Source: Solen grandis
Taxonomy: Eukaryota; Mollusca; Bivalvia; Adapedonta; Solenidae
Direction of reading: 5' to 3'
DNA length: 64,000 nt
NCBI GenBank assembly: GCA_021229015.1
Contig: CM037789.1
Location: 27,969,749-28,033,748 of the forward strand
Position numbers and translations under genes: made by a program. Shown piece after piece: positions 35,961 to 46,778 of the stretch (position 1 is the first letter of the stretch; each line of letters starts with the position of its first letter). The notes beneath the pieces were generated by a model. That model saw nothing but the letters and a program-made list of their open reading frames with translations, ran no database searches and was not told the origin of the DNA.

Positions 35961-36109
35961 TGGCTCTAAATGACTTCTATTTGTCATGTCACTCTAAAAA
36001 GCCAACACAAGTTGAAGTCTGTGAAGAATGTAGTTGTTATAAGCTAAAGGATATCAGGATTTGACATTCCACTCTAAAAATTCAAGGAGCAGAAGAGTCC
36101 CAGCACCGT

Positions 36110-36416
36110 CCCCGGTGCCCGTGTGGTTAGAGCGTCCGCCTCAGGAGCGGGAGGTCGTGGGTTAGATCCCAGCCGCGACATACCAAAGTCGTAAAAAATG
36201 GTACTGGTATAGCTCCCTTGCTTGGCGCTCGGCATATATGGGTAGTTGCAGGACTGGTTGGCCTGGTGTCAGTATAATGTGAAAGGATGTGGTATCATAC
36301 CACATGTCTAGGGTGTGATACTGCAGTGTGGCAGCAGTATAATATGTCTCAAGTAGACATCGTCTCCAAATGACTGAAATACTGTCGGTGGGACGTTAAA
36401 CCCAATAAACAAACAT
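36110..36416 (+). mobile_element. tRNA-derived SINE, family A, best full-length copy
   Basis: The head (gcccgtgtggttagagcgtc, then gggttagatcccagc) has tRNA-Leu-like A and B boxes. The body contains ggtagttgcaggactggttg, tggtatcataccacatgtct and gatactgcagtgtggcagca. The tail is atgactgaaatactgtcggt + gggacgttaaacccaataaa. It is polymerase III-type in structure and not a functional tRNA gene. Confidence 0.85.
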
Positions 36417-36517
36417 AAGAGTCCCAGTCCTTGTTACACAAACTATCAGTTTCAGTTAAACTTATCCTTCGTAAAAAGACTCTGCATATATATGCATTTT
36501 CATAATTTCATGTTTTT

Positions 36518-38182
36518 AGCTCACCAGAGCACGAAGTGCTCAGAGTGAGCTATTGGGATCACCCGTCGGACGATGTCAACGACATCCATGGCAACAAATA
36601 GAAAAAATAATTGAAAACTTTGAAAATCATCTCCTCTGCAACCGCTGGACAGAATTTGATTAAACTTAGCATGTATGATCCTTGGGTGGGCCTCTACAAA
36701 AATTGCTCAAATAAAGTTGATCCATGGAGAACTCTGGTTGCCATGGCAACAAATAGAAAAAATAATTGAAAACTTTGAAAATCATCTCCTCTGAAACCGC
36801 TTGACAGAATTTTATACAACTTAGCATGTATGATCCTTGGGTGGGCCTCTACAAAAATTGCTCAAATAAAGTTGATCCATGAAGAACTCTGGTTGCCATG
36901 GCAACAAATAGAAAAAATAATTGAAAACTTTGGAAGTCATCTCCTCTGAAACAAACGGTCAGAATTTATTTTCCTTTGGCACAAATAGTCACCTCATGAA
37001 TGTCTACCATAATTGCTAAAATAAAGTTGATCCCTTGAAAAATGAGGCCCCTAGGGGGTTGGCTAATTTCCTTATTAACTCTATATAGAAAACATCAAAA
37101 TACTTTTTTATGAAGCCAGCTGTGAGAATTTAATTTCCTTTGGCCCAAATGGTTACCTCATGAATGAAAAAAAAGGCCCGGGGGTTGGTAATTCCCTTTA
37201 TATCTTATAAAAATAAAATTAAGGCCCCATCCGAAAATTTATGAAAATCCCCCCCTCCCCCCCCAAAAAAAACAGTTTTAAAAAAATAAAATAATAATAA
37301 AAAAATAAAATAAAAGACCGTTAAATGATCCGCATTTTTGGCTTTTCTCCGCATTTTACACACTTCTCCTTCTCAATTTTTTTTTCCCCTCATGTAACTA
37401 GTAATCCGCCTGGCAATCTAAAGAGAACTAAAGAGAGAGAGCTTATCTGTTTAACTTTTTTTTCTCATTTTTTCCCACTTTTTCTATTTTGCATAAAATT
37501 CTGCCAGATTCATGGCGATGTCACGTACGCAAATTGCCGATTTTGTTACGAAAATATTTTAATGTAGAGATGCATTGTTTTGTGGATAAAAGCTAAAAAG
37601 ACACACTGTAGGTAATTTGGAGAGTACTTTTAGTATTTTGCAAAATAGATTCAAAACTTTCTCTGACCATGTAAATAAAATTAATAACCAAAAAAGCTTT
37701 GCATTTCTAAATGTCATCAGTTTTCGCGGATTTACTTTCTCTTTTGACAACTTGTAAATAAAAGGAATCTGAAACGATATTAAAGAATTTTCGAAATATT
37801 TTGTTACAGATTGTTATTTAAAAGTTTAATCATGTTATGTAAAAGTTAAATCAGCCATTTTAACCAACTGCTTTCATTTTCTTCCCATACAAAAAGCCCT
37901 GTGTCTTTCAAACTATCATGATAAATTCTGCTAGTTTATTTTTCGAACACCATTCACATCGTGTAACTGCAACTGATAATACAATATATTATATTATCTT
38001 CAATTAATAAATTTCAGAGTTTTACTTCCATGATTTGATCAGGATTGATTTCATGAATGTCTGCCATGATTGCTAAAATGAAGTTGATCTCTGGTTTGTC
38101 AATTGATTTCCTTATAGAAAAAATCATCTTGAATATGCTGATTTACACTGGTGAGCGTTTATGGCCCTTGGGCCTCTTGTTT
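36518..38182 (+). mobile_element. R1-family element, delta core, interrupted
   Basis: It begins agctcaccagagcacgaagt + gctcagagtgagct and ends ctggtgagcgtttatggccc + ttgggcctcttgtttt. The delta core (aactctggttgccatggcaa, tcatctcctctgaaaccgct) is repeated three times to about 36970. The middle, about 37200-38000, is unrelated AT-rich sequence, probably an insertion. Confidence 0.7.
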
Positions 38183-38189
38183 TATATTT

Positions 38190-39500
38190 GACATTTTATA
38201 TTTCTTGGCGTACGCTATATCATTTGGATTTGATCAGGCGGAAAGTTAGCTTCAAATCAAATATCTTAATTTTTTAAACTATAAATAGCAGGGTTAGGGT
38301 TAATTGACACGTGTGTATCATTTTCTTGTGATCTACAGCATACTGTAGTATAAATAGTAATATTTGCGCTGGTCTAATTTTCGCAGTCTTCATGCAGTCG
38401 GCATTCTGCGAATTAAAGACTGTAGAAAGTCCTTATATTCAGAATATGTCCGAGGGGTTGTTCAGAAAATGTTTGAGGGGTTGTTAAGAAAAAGTTAATT
38501 AATGATATTTATTTATTGTTTACATGCTCCCTTTTATCTTTCATGTCACCTCAAATAAATGAAAGAGAAACATTTACCATTAATATACAATTAAGTTTGC
38601 ATGATTTTTTTTTTGTCTTTTCTCACATCTAAAGCGAGATAATAATTCACTCAGTGGACTTCTACGGCAATTTTCACATGCCTGTAGGTCTGCATTTATC
38701 ACATTTCTTTTTGTTTATTGCACATTAAAATTGGTGTACACACATTTATTATCATGATGGACCTGTGTCCGTTTAATCAGTGTCCGACACTTTTGCTCAT
38801 GACATATAGGACATATCATAGGGATCTAATACTGAAAATAATAGGGCAATTTTTTTTTCCATGTAAGGTTTTTTTATAAGATACAAATTCTGTTGGACTG
38901 AGCAGAAATCTTTTGGACATGTCCACAGGTTTGACAATTTTCGTGAAGTTTGGGCATGTCTGACAAGAATTAGGTAGTCCATAATAGCTGGCATCTGGCT
39001 GGCTATTGTTAGCCTCTCATCAGTACACTGAATGCATTGAATAATCATCAGTTTTGAACTCAGTAGTGTAAAGACAATATTTTGTAAAGGCCTGAGATAA
39101 AAAAAAATGTTTCACTTAAAAAAAAAACATATTTTTTTTTTATTGGAATGTAAGGAATTCAAATAATTATGCTGGTATTAGGTTTGAGCTTGTGAACATA
39201 TACCTTGATTCTACAAATGTTGACCTGGTCTTTAGCTAGTTTCCATAATTATATATTCTTTATAGAAGTTCCAAAATTCTTCTATGAATCCAATGGTCAG
39301 AATTTAATTTCAGTTTACACAAATAATAACCTTCTGGTTCTCTAACATAATTGCTAAAATAAAGTTGATCTCTTGAGAAGTAAGGCCCCAAGGGGTCTGC
39401 CAGTATATGCACCTCTGGCAAATATGCAGAAAAAAAATCTCACAAAATTGTAATAGTTTGAGCCATATAGGAGTGTAATATAATGTCAGGCTCTAGCTAT
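38190..39500. other. Intergenic sequence upstream of paralog 2, no gene seen
   Basis: Only fragments of the epsilon core were recognised (39290-39400: tgctaaaataaagttgatc). Confidence 0.4.
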
Positions 39501-39501
39501 G

Positions 39502-39733
39502 TTAACCCTTTCCCTCATATAGACTCATTTTGACGCCCTCAATAGGTATCACATAAAGCCTGATCTGCAGAAAACCACAGTTAAACCTTACCAAATTTAA
39601 TTACAAAATCCTCATTTCCAGACCACTGAACAGCATAAAACCTGATCAGCCTGCGAGTTACTGGCAGGCTGATCTGGTTTTATGCTGTTCGCATAGGTCT
39701 TTTAATGGTATCCTCTATGAGGGAAAGGGTTAA
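39502..39733. mobile_element. piggyBac-like MITE with TTAA target duplication
   Basis: TTAA flanks both ends. The inverted termini are CCCTTTCCCTCATA and TATGAGGGAAAGGG. An internal palindrome (cagcataaaacctgatcagc against gctgatctggttttatgctg) occupies 39630-39688. TTAA duplication plus CCC...GGG ends is the piggyBac signature. The element has no coding capacity. It sits about 150 bp upstream of the paralog 2 first coding exon. Confidence 0.75.
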
Positions 39734-39880
39734 GTGTACTTGCTATATGTTATACACATATACACATTATTGTTCAGTTTCAAGTAGCATACATGAAGGA
39801 CCTGCCATCACTCTGCTGTACTGTAGAGTATAAAAAAGAATGAAATAAAAAAAATCATATGTTGTAATATTTTGTTACAG

Positions 39881-39925
39881 GTGATGGACCTTCCACCTCA
39901 GTAAGTACCAGGACACCAGACAGAG
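39881..39925 (+). other. 5' untranslated start of paralog 2 exon 1
   Basis: The acceptor is attttgttacag. The 45-nt segment aligns with that of paralog 1 and keeps an in-frame TAA 24 nt before the ATG, which fixes the start. An upstream non-coding exon is expected but not found. Confidence 0.65.
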
Positions 39926-40477
39926 ATGGCTGTACCTCATCAGGCCCAAATAAGAGTCCAGACCTATCTTAACTGGGTGCGGGCGGGGCTGGGTCTCAAG
40001 TATACTAAGGAAGGGATTGAATCATTCATTGACAATGAAGCTAGAGTATTTCACTCCTCACTGTTAAATCAACTAGGCCAACCACCACAGAACTGTGGCC
40101 AGTGTACAGCAGACAACTTGCTGCCTCATCAACAATCATCATGTCAAAGAAGGACTAACTGCATCTGTTCCAGAGGTCCCAGGATCATGCGAAGATTATG
40201 TCCCAATAATGTATGTGGGACTTTATTCAATGCAATTGTGTCAAACCACAGGTTCAATGGACCCTCCTTGAAAAATTCGAACATCTCCCAGTGGGGAACA
40301 GACCACTGGGAGGTAGCTAAGAACTTTTTGCCGAATACAGGAGGGTACACGAATATAGCAACCGCCGCAGACACAGACTTGAGTGGACTGGTCAACATCG
40401 GGATTAATATGAAGAACATAACACTCAGACACAACTTCACAGTCAATGGCGTTAGTGGTCCAGTTGATTTCATAAAG
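39926..40477 (+). CDS. Paralog 2, exon 1: DZIP3-type HEPN domain, N-terminal part
   Basis: It has 184 codons from ATG to the donor AAAG|GTAATC. The protein begins MAVPHQAQIRVQTYLNWVRA, then GLKYTKEGIESFIDNEARVF. It has a Cys-rich core (CGQCTADNLLP, then CQRRTNCICSRGPRIMRRLC, then NVCGTLFNAIV), a W-x2-AKNFLPNTGGYTNI segment and DTDLSGLVNIGINM. It is collinear, without gaps, with paralog 1 exon 1. The architecture matches the HEPN-like domain named after DZIP3, which is heavily expanded in bivalves. The HEPN catalytic motif is in the next exon. The Cys/His-like cluster suggests metal binding in the N-terminal half, as an inference. Confidence 0.8.
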
Positions 40478-40589
40478 GTAATCAAGAAGTATTAATAGTG
40501 AATTGTTAGTCAATATTTGCACTATAGTAGCTACGCAAAAGTCTGAGCATTGCTGCCACTTCATATTTATACCCCCGCAAACGAAGTAG

Positions 40590-40752
40590 TTCCAGGACTG
40601 GTTGACCCGGTGTCCAAATAATGTGACTGGGTGTGGTATCATGCCACATGTCTACAGTGTGATACTGCAGTGTGGCAGCACTATATCTGTCTCAAGTAGA
40701 CATAGTCTCCAAATGACTGATATATTGTTGGTGGGATGTTAAACCCAACAAG
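40590..40752 (+). mobile_element. SINE A tail fragment in intron 1 of paralog 2
   Basis: It contains gttccaggactggttgaccc, atcatgccacatgtctacag, ctgcagtgtggcagcactat and the tail gttggtgggatgttaaaccc. The tRNA head is missing. It is preceded by a scrap of family D (tatacccccgcaaacgaagt). tRNA-like B boxes (gttgtgggttcaaac) at 40939 and 41130 mark two further SINE heads in the same intron. Confidence 0.7.
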
Positions 40753-41281
40753 AGAATAAACTTAATTTTAGAGGGTTATGTCCAACAGAGAATTTTGTGC
40801 ACACATCTTCTCAGAAACCCTTGGGTTGAATTATATGGAATTACCTTGGATTCAAGAGAAGTAGATCTAATTACTGACAGCAAGTAGAAATAGGATGCCA
40901 TAGTCTAGTGGCACAGAATATGATCTGAGATCTCAAGGTTGTGGGTTCAAACCATTCACCTTGGAGGAGGCAAAGTTGTGTCGTGATTTTACAAAGTATG
41001 AAGTACCAAGGAGTTGTGTGATAATGATTTGCAGGAACTTGTTTCTCTTTTATGAAATAAGCTTCAATAAGTAGTCTCAGTAATGGTCCCTTGGTGCAGT
41101 TGTAGAATGCATGACTGCGAATCCGAAGGTTGTGGGTTCAAACATTTATGAACTACGATCCAGGGACGAACGAGAAATAGTATACTAGTATATGTTAAAA
41201 GAAATTGTTATCTAATCAAGGTAATTAGTAATAGATTATACAAACAAGGTTATTATTGTAAGTATTGCTGTTCTGTTACAG

Positions 41282-41440
41282 TGTAGAACAGCACGGAATG
41301 ATATCCTACACAATGCCAGCCAGTCACTGACTGATGACCAGCTGACACGCTATCTAAATGACATGAAAGCAACACTGCAGTGTACAGCTGCCCTACTGAA
41401 CGACCCTAAAGCACAGCAGGCTGTAACAAAACTAACACAG
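41282..41440 (+). CDS. Paralog 2, exon 2: HEPN catalytic motif exon
   Basis: It has 53 codons in phase 0 at both ends, from acceptor tgttctgttacag to donor cacag|GTAAGC. It encodes CRTARNDILHNASQSLTDDQ, then LTRYLNDMKATLQC and ALLNDPKAQQAVTKLTQ. R-N-D-I-L-H is a textbook HEPN R-[N/H/D]-x3-H motif, the RNase active-site signature of HEPN nucleases. The predicted helices on either side fit the HEPN fold. Activity is unproven, since some HEPN domains are non-catalytic, but no key residue is missing. Paralog 1 carries a shortened, rearranged version of this exon. Confidence 0.8.
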
Positions 41441-41660
41441 GTAAGCTGTGGACCTCTCGGTAAACTTCTTAACACTTGTATACAGTCCCAAAGCACTGGA
41501 AGAAATGTTTACACCAACTGCCCTGAGAAGATATGGAACATTGTAAAAGGAGTTTGTTGCCTTGGTAGAGAGATGGTTGGAATCACATTTGTTTTCCTCA
41601 TGGTGCAAGCTATATATGATTGTAAACAGATTGAGTGAGTGAGAAGAAAAAACAGAAAGT

Positions 41661-41758
41661 TTAAGGGCATATGCTACAGGGTTTTTTTTTCTTCTGATCT
41701 TCACATGTAATATATCCATGGTAACAGTTTCGAGGTAAACTATAGCATACGCCCTTAA
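41661..41758. mobile_element. 98-bp TTAA-flanked inverted-repeat element
   Basis: The ends are TTAAGGGCATATGCTA and TAGCATACGCCCTTAA, about 16 bp each with one mismatch. It lies in intron 2 of paralog 2 and is absent from the otherwise alignable intron 2 of paralog 1. Confidence 0.7.
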
Positions 41759-42014
41759 AAGATAAACAGTACAAATACCTGTGTACCCATTTCCTCCAAT
41801 ATAAACACCCTTGTCACTGCATACAACAGGCTTCTCTGTTCTGCTTAACTTTTAAATCCATGTTAATAAGGTCCTTTCAGGAATGTCCAGTCTGAATTAA
41901 GTTGTTAATGTAATATGAAAAAAATGTGCACACAGGCATTGTCTTATACACTGGACATTTTTTTTTTCACAGGGCGAGGGCTCTACTTGATAAATGTTTG
42001 CTTTTTGTTTACAG

Positions 42015-42570
42015 CTGGAGACCTCATCGTTTGAAATAACTGATGAGAATATCACAGAGGTCAGGCGGATGGCATTAATGGCCATACAGGATGAAGGCAG
42101 TAAGCAGGTAGAGGCAATAAAAGAAGAGGGTGAGAAACAGAAAGTATCTGTATTATCCAGTGGTATATTGGTAGAGAAGAGAGCTCTTGATGAAATTGGT
42201 TTGGAGAGTGATAGACAAAGGAAAGTGATAAAAACTGAAGTTGAGCTGTGCAAGAGAGATGCTGTTGAGAATATACAAGATGAAGGCAACCAGCAAGTGG
42301 AGACCTTGAATGTTGTGGGAGAAAAGCAGATTAAAAAAATTCAGAGTGAAGGCAGTGGTCAAGTTAAAGCAGTTACGGATGAGGGGGAGAAACAGAAACA
42401 TTCTGTAGTAGTCAGTGGTTTACAGGCAGAGAAGAGGGCCCTCGAAAATATACAAGATAAAGGCAACCAGCAGGTTGAGGCTGTAAATGTCGCTGGAGAA
42501 AAGCAGATAGAGAACATACAGAAGGCTGTCAAAACCCAGACAGATGCCAGTTACCAGGAGGAGAAAAACA
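42015..42570 (+). CDS. Paralog 2, exon 3: 11-residue-repeat helical linker
   Basis: It has 185 codons plus one base, from ctttttgtttacag to the donor AAAAACA|GTAATG. The split codon is completed by aa at 46779. The protein begins LETSSFEITDENITEVRRMA and then repeats an 11-residue pattern of hydrophobic-x-x-E-G-x-x-Q-hydrophobic-x-x, for example IQDEGNQQVET, LNVVGEKQIKK, IQSEGSGQVKA and VTDEGEKQKHS. Such hendecads favour a long right-handed or straight coiled coil or amphipathic helix. Reading past the donor would add only six codons (SNVIS-stop), giving a possible short HEPN-linker isoform by intron retention. The exon is intact. Confidence 0.8.
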
Positions 42571-44034
42571 GTAATGTTATTTCATAACCATCTAGATCTA
42601 TTTAAATGCCTAGTCACTTTCAGAAGTCAACAATGTACGGAGGGTGGGCTGAATGTAGACAAGAGTTGAATAAACTCATATTTTAGTTAATAATTCTGAA
42701 AGTTAAAGATTTGAAATTTACATGTATTGATCTATGGGCATATTTGAAAGATAGGAAAAGCCATTCAGTGTAGATGTTTTTATACACCATATGAAGGACA
42801 GGATTTATGGGTGGTTTGCTCTCTAACTCTGGCACTCTTTACCAAACTTGCAATGTTTACAGGCACATTATTAAAGCTCTTGAACTTACAAAATAATACA
42901 AAATTCCATATAGCAGATTATTTCTACGGATGTAATATTCTGCTTTTTGCTATAAAAATGGGTTAGTTTTTTTCTGCGGATTAATTTTCTCCGATTTCTG
43001 ACAGAGGCAGATTTTATTTCTGCGCTTGCATACCTTGCTAGTTAAAACAAACATTAAAATCTCTAATTCTAAGTGTTGCACCTAAGGCTGATCACTTTAT
43101 ATTACATCTCACATACTGTACCGTCAACCATACCATACACAATTTAAAAGCTGTTTTGGTATATATACATGTAACAGAAATGAGTCAATCAATTACTTGA
43201 CTTTTTAATTGAATGTTTACAGATTTTCAATTTAAATTTTAAACTAAATGCTTCAACTGAAAATTTCGATGGCAATCCAATCAGAGAGCAGGCCATTGAC
43301 TTGTTATTTTGTTTTAATGCTAGCCGTATATGACCCTTGTTGATAATAGAAATGCCGACACAGTGTATTTCATGTAGATCTGTTTCTAATGATCTGAAGG
43401 GATCTTAAGAGTTTTATCAAGCGAATAGTTGCAGGCATTTAGTTGCAGGCATGGCTTAAACCATATTTGATATAGATCTTCACAAATATATTCATTATTT
43501 ACCTTTATGTGTAAATGTGCACTTGGGTTTTGTTTTGAAATTCATCAAATATTAGCTAAGTTTATAGCCCCAGGCTTTGTGAAAATGTCCAAAAGTGGAG
43601 GCACGTGTTGTCATTAATGACTTAACTTTTACTGCATCCTTAAGGTAGACCAGATCTTAAGATATAAAATTCTAAAATAAAACTGAATTCATGCCCAAAT
43701 GTAAGACAGTACAGATTGGGCAATTGATTATTCCAGTGCATCAGCAAAATTGTTATAAATGTCAATGCCCTAGTTGTGTCAAATTGTCAAACACAGTTTT
43801 TACTTTTGAACATGAAGTTAAGTAAATCTTCAAATTCCTGAGAGTTGCTCAAAGCTATCTCTGATAGGATATAATGCATGAAATCAAACACTAAAATGTC
43901 AATTGAGACTGCAGTCAAATGCAATTCATGCTTGATTGTACCATCAGCCATATAGGGGTGACAAGCTTATGGGCTTATTTTAGAGTATAGAGCACCTTTA
44001 GGGAAATGGGGCACATGGATTGTATTGCCTTCTT

Positions 44035-44240
44035 AAGGTAATCCATCCATCATTAAATTGTGATCATGGTCCACCAAGTGATCATGGGAATATAGTATAT
44101 GCAAGCATTTATGGACTTTGAGCACAAAAAAAACCCCTTTAACTCCATGTCATTGTATGCTTGCATCTGCTCTGAAGTGTTAAGCATTTCAGGGACCATG
44201 ATTTATGGAAAATGCCAAATTTGACTTTGTGGATTTAAAA
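44035..44240. mobile_element. MITE-like repeat (family with 53676-53863)
   Basis: It starts aaggtaatccatccatcatt + aaattgtgatcatgg, and contains atgcaagcatttatggactt and tgtatgcttgcatctgct. The right TIR is unclear in this copy. Confidence 0.5.
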
Positions 44241-45380
44241 TGATCTTGCTGTATTTCTGCATGGTTTATGTATTCAGTAGTACAACCATGCTGTCATAAT
44301 ATAGTAACTTGGACAGGCAATGAAGGCTATATTTCTCATGTGAGCATCTTCAAGACCATCTTTTCCTTCTTGTTTCAGAAGTGTTACATTGTATGTATTG
44401 ATTTAATTGATATTGATGTAATAGCAAAATACATGATGGATAAATGATCCATAAATCTAGAGAAGTCTGCAATAATCCATACAAAAAATTGTGACTTTTA
44501 TTAGCTCAACAAATTGAAGAATAAGGAGTGATATTTTACTCATCCAGGCATTACCGTCTGTGTTAGCATTGGTTTTGGTTAAAGTTTCCCAGCATGCTTA
44601 TTTATCACATGTAACCAGGACTTTTTTTCCTTCATTATCAGGGTCAATTCATAGGTGCCTTCCCGTCTGAAAAATTCTTTAAATTCATGCAGTTTTCCCC
44701 AAATTTGCATCTTACTCCCAAGATTTTTCTTTGCCCAATGAAAGCAGACTATGCGAAAACTTTTCTTTCTTCACAGGACATTGCGACAGGTAAACACAAA
44801 ATTTTTACCTGTCGCAACAAATGTTTACCTGTCGCAGCAACTTTTACTTGTTGCGACATATTTTTACCTGTTTTAAACAGTATTTAGTAAGAACTTTTTG
44901 ATATCTTGATTTCAGTCTCTTTATTGCAAGTATATTACATTAATTTATCACTTAATATAATGAATATTCATTCATTTTTGGCTATTTTTAGATTGTCTCT
45001 GTTTTAATATACACACTGTCCTAATCAGCTGTCATGTAAAAATGTGAGACCTGCAAAATAAGTACATATAGAGGAATAAACCCTACCCCATTACAACAAG
45101 AAATTATTTTTGCACAGATAAGATCATAAAATGCTATGCAAAAACTAAAGTTCTGTAAGTTGTGTGACCATAATGAGGAAATCAGCCGAAAAACTATCCC
45201 TAAAAACGTCTGTTATTGTCAGGAGCTCTCTTCTTTGGTTCGTTGCTAGAACTAGCAGGCAATTTTCGACCCTGCATAGCACCATCAGAATATCTAAATT
45301 CATTGACAACAAAATCTAGATTTAATAATTTACGATAATGAATATTGAAATGATAAAAATTGAACCTGATAATAAATTAA

Positions 45381-45440
45381 AACGAGTATGACCTTGTTAA
45401 TTGATTATGGAACGAGTATGACCTTGTTAATTGATTATGG
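45381..45440. repeat. 30-bp tandem duplication
   Basis: The 30-base unit starting aacgagtatgaccttgttaa is repeated perfectly at 45381 and 45411. Confidence 0.9.
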
Positions 45441-46121
45441 AAAGCGAATAAAAAGGAAAAAAATCTTTCGTGAATGCATCGTCTGCCATGTTGTTGATTG
45501 TTGATCGATAAAGACAGAGTTTTCCGCATGGTTTCCATTACGAAAGATATTAGTATATAAATTGCGGGGAACCAATTCGCAATCGTTACTACTTGGCCAT
45601 CTCAGACAGCCGATAATCATTACATAATCGCTAAAAAAAGCAAATGAAACTGTTTTTCGAAGAAAGTGAAAGTATTTTTCCGAAAATGAAACGGTGCTGT
45701 ATGGATTTTTTCATCGGACATTGTGTCCGACAATAACAGACGCTTTCGTCGGTCAAAATGGAAATATACCGGACATGTCCGACTGACCGACGGACATTCG
45801 CATTGACTGTGAAAGGAATGTCATTTTCCCCACAATATGATATTAAGGCCCCTTCCCCAACATCTGATAAAAAGGCTTGGTAACTTGAGGTTGAATCTCA
45901 TAAATACTTCACAAAGCATACAGCACGACATACACAGATATACCTGGATGTTGAACTCAGAACTGATTTAAGTAGACAGACCTTATGACAACATCATTTT
46001 AGAAAGATTCCTCTTATGGCTTTGTACTGTTTTATTCAGGTAATAAGATGGACTGTATTTTTATGCTCTTCGAAGGGAGAACATATAGTTGCCACTTTGT
46101 CCGCCCGTCTGTCTGCCATAA

Positions 46122-46509
46122 CAGGGCCTTTTTTCCAATTTTGGGGAAAGTGCCCTAGCCCTTTTTATGGGGAAAATAGCAAGCCACTTGTTTACAACTT
46201 ATTAAGGGATTTTTTTTTTACCATATTCATAAATATAAGCATAAACTGGTCTTGGCACAGCAAGACATACTAGAAACTAAATATAAAGACTAATCAAATA
46301 TTTTGTTTAAGAATCAATAGAGTTAAACAGAGTTAAATTAGCATCATAATATTGTTCTCTAGGTTTCTCAATGATCAGCTACCTCCTTAATGGGGAATTT
46401 TATTTAAGAGTGGGGAATTTGAGGACTATTTTGGGGGAAAAAAGGTGGTTATTTGGCTTGGGGAAGCAGCCCTTTACCGGCTACAGTTAAGAAGGGTAAA
46501 AAGGCCCTG
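46122..46509. mobile_element. 388-bp nested TIR element with CATAA direct repeats
   Basis: The ends cagggccttttttcc and gtaaaaaggccctg are inverted. CATAA stands immediately outside each end (46117-46121 and 46510-46514). The interrupted host is another repeat (acatatagttgccactttgt ... ttttgtccggagcatag). The CAGGG end resembles hAT elements, but a 5-bp duplication is short for hAT. Confidence 0.65.
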
Positions 46510-46778
46510 CATAATTTTGTCCGGAGCATAGCACAAAAAGTATATCGATTCTCTTGTGTGTATATATGTAAATAGCTTTCCTATCTTAAATTGCTGTTTT
46601 GTTTGTTTCTATTTTATTGAAAAGTAAAGGGTTGATGTCATACTGAATTTACAATCGTTGAATATGATGCTTGTCACACATGATAGATAGAAGGTCTGTT
46701 ATAAATTTCATATCATATTTCATAAGGATATTGTGTATCCATAGTTGCTTCATTAGAACATTTTACATTTATTTTCAG

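Larger units (their letters stand above)
42590..46778 (+). other. Intron 3 of paralog 2
   Basis: This 4.2-kb intron shows no exon. It holds a MITE-like repeat at 44035-44240, tttacctgtcgcaacaa-type short inverted and direct repeats at 44770-44880, a 30-bp tandem duplication at 45381-45440 and a nested TIR element at 46122-46509. Confidence 0.5.

Noticed and set aside
36110..36185. tRNA-Leu gene
   Set aside because: A and B boxes are present, but the acceptor stem does not close and the sequence runs into a SINE body found in several copies.
39926..40495. Calling the locus an E3 ubiquitin ligase because similar proteins are labelled DZIP3
   Set aside because: Only the HEPN-like part of DZIP3 is shared; no RING finger was found in any exon of either paralog.
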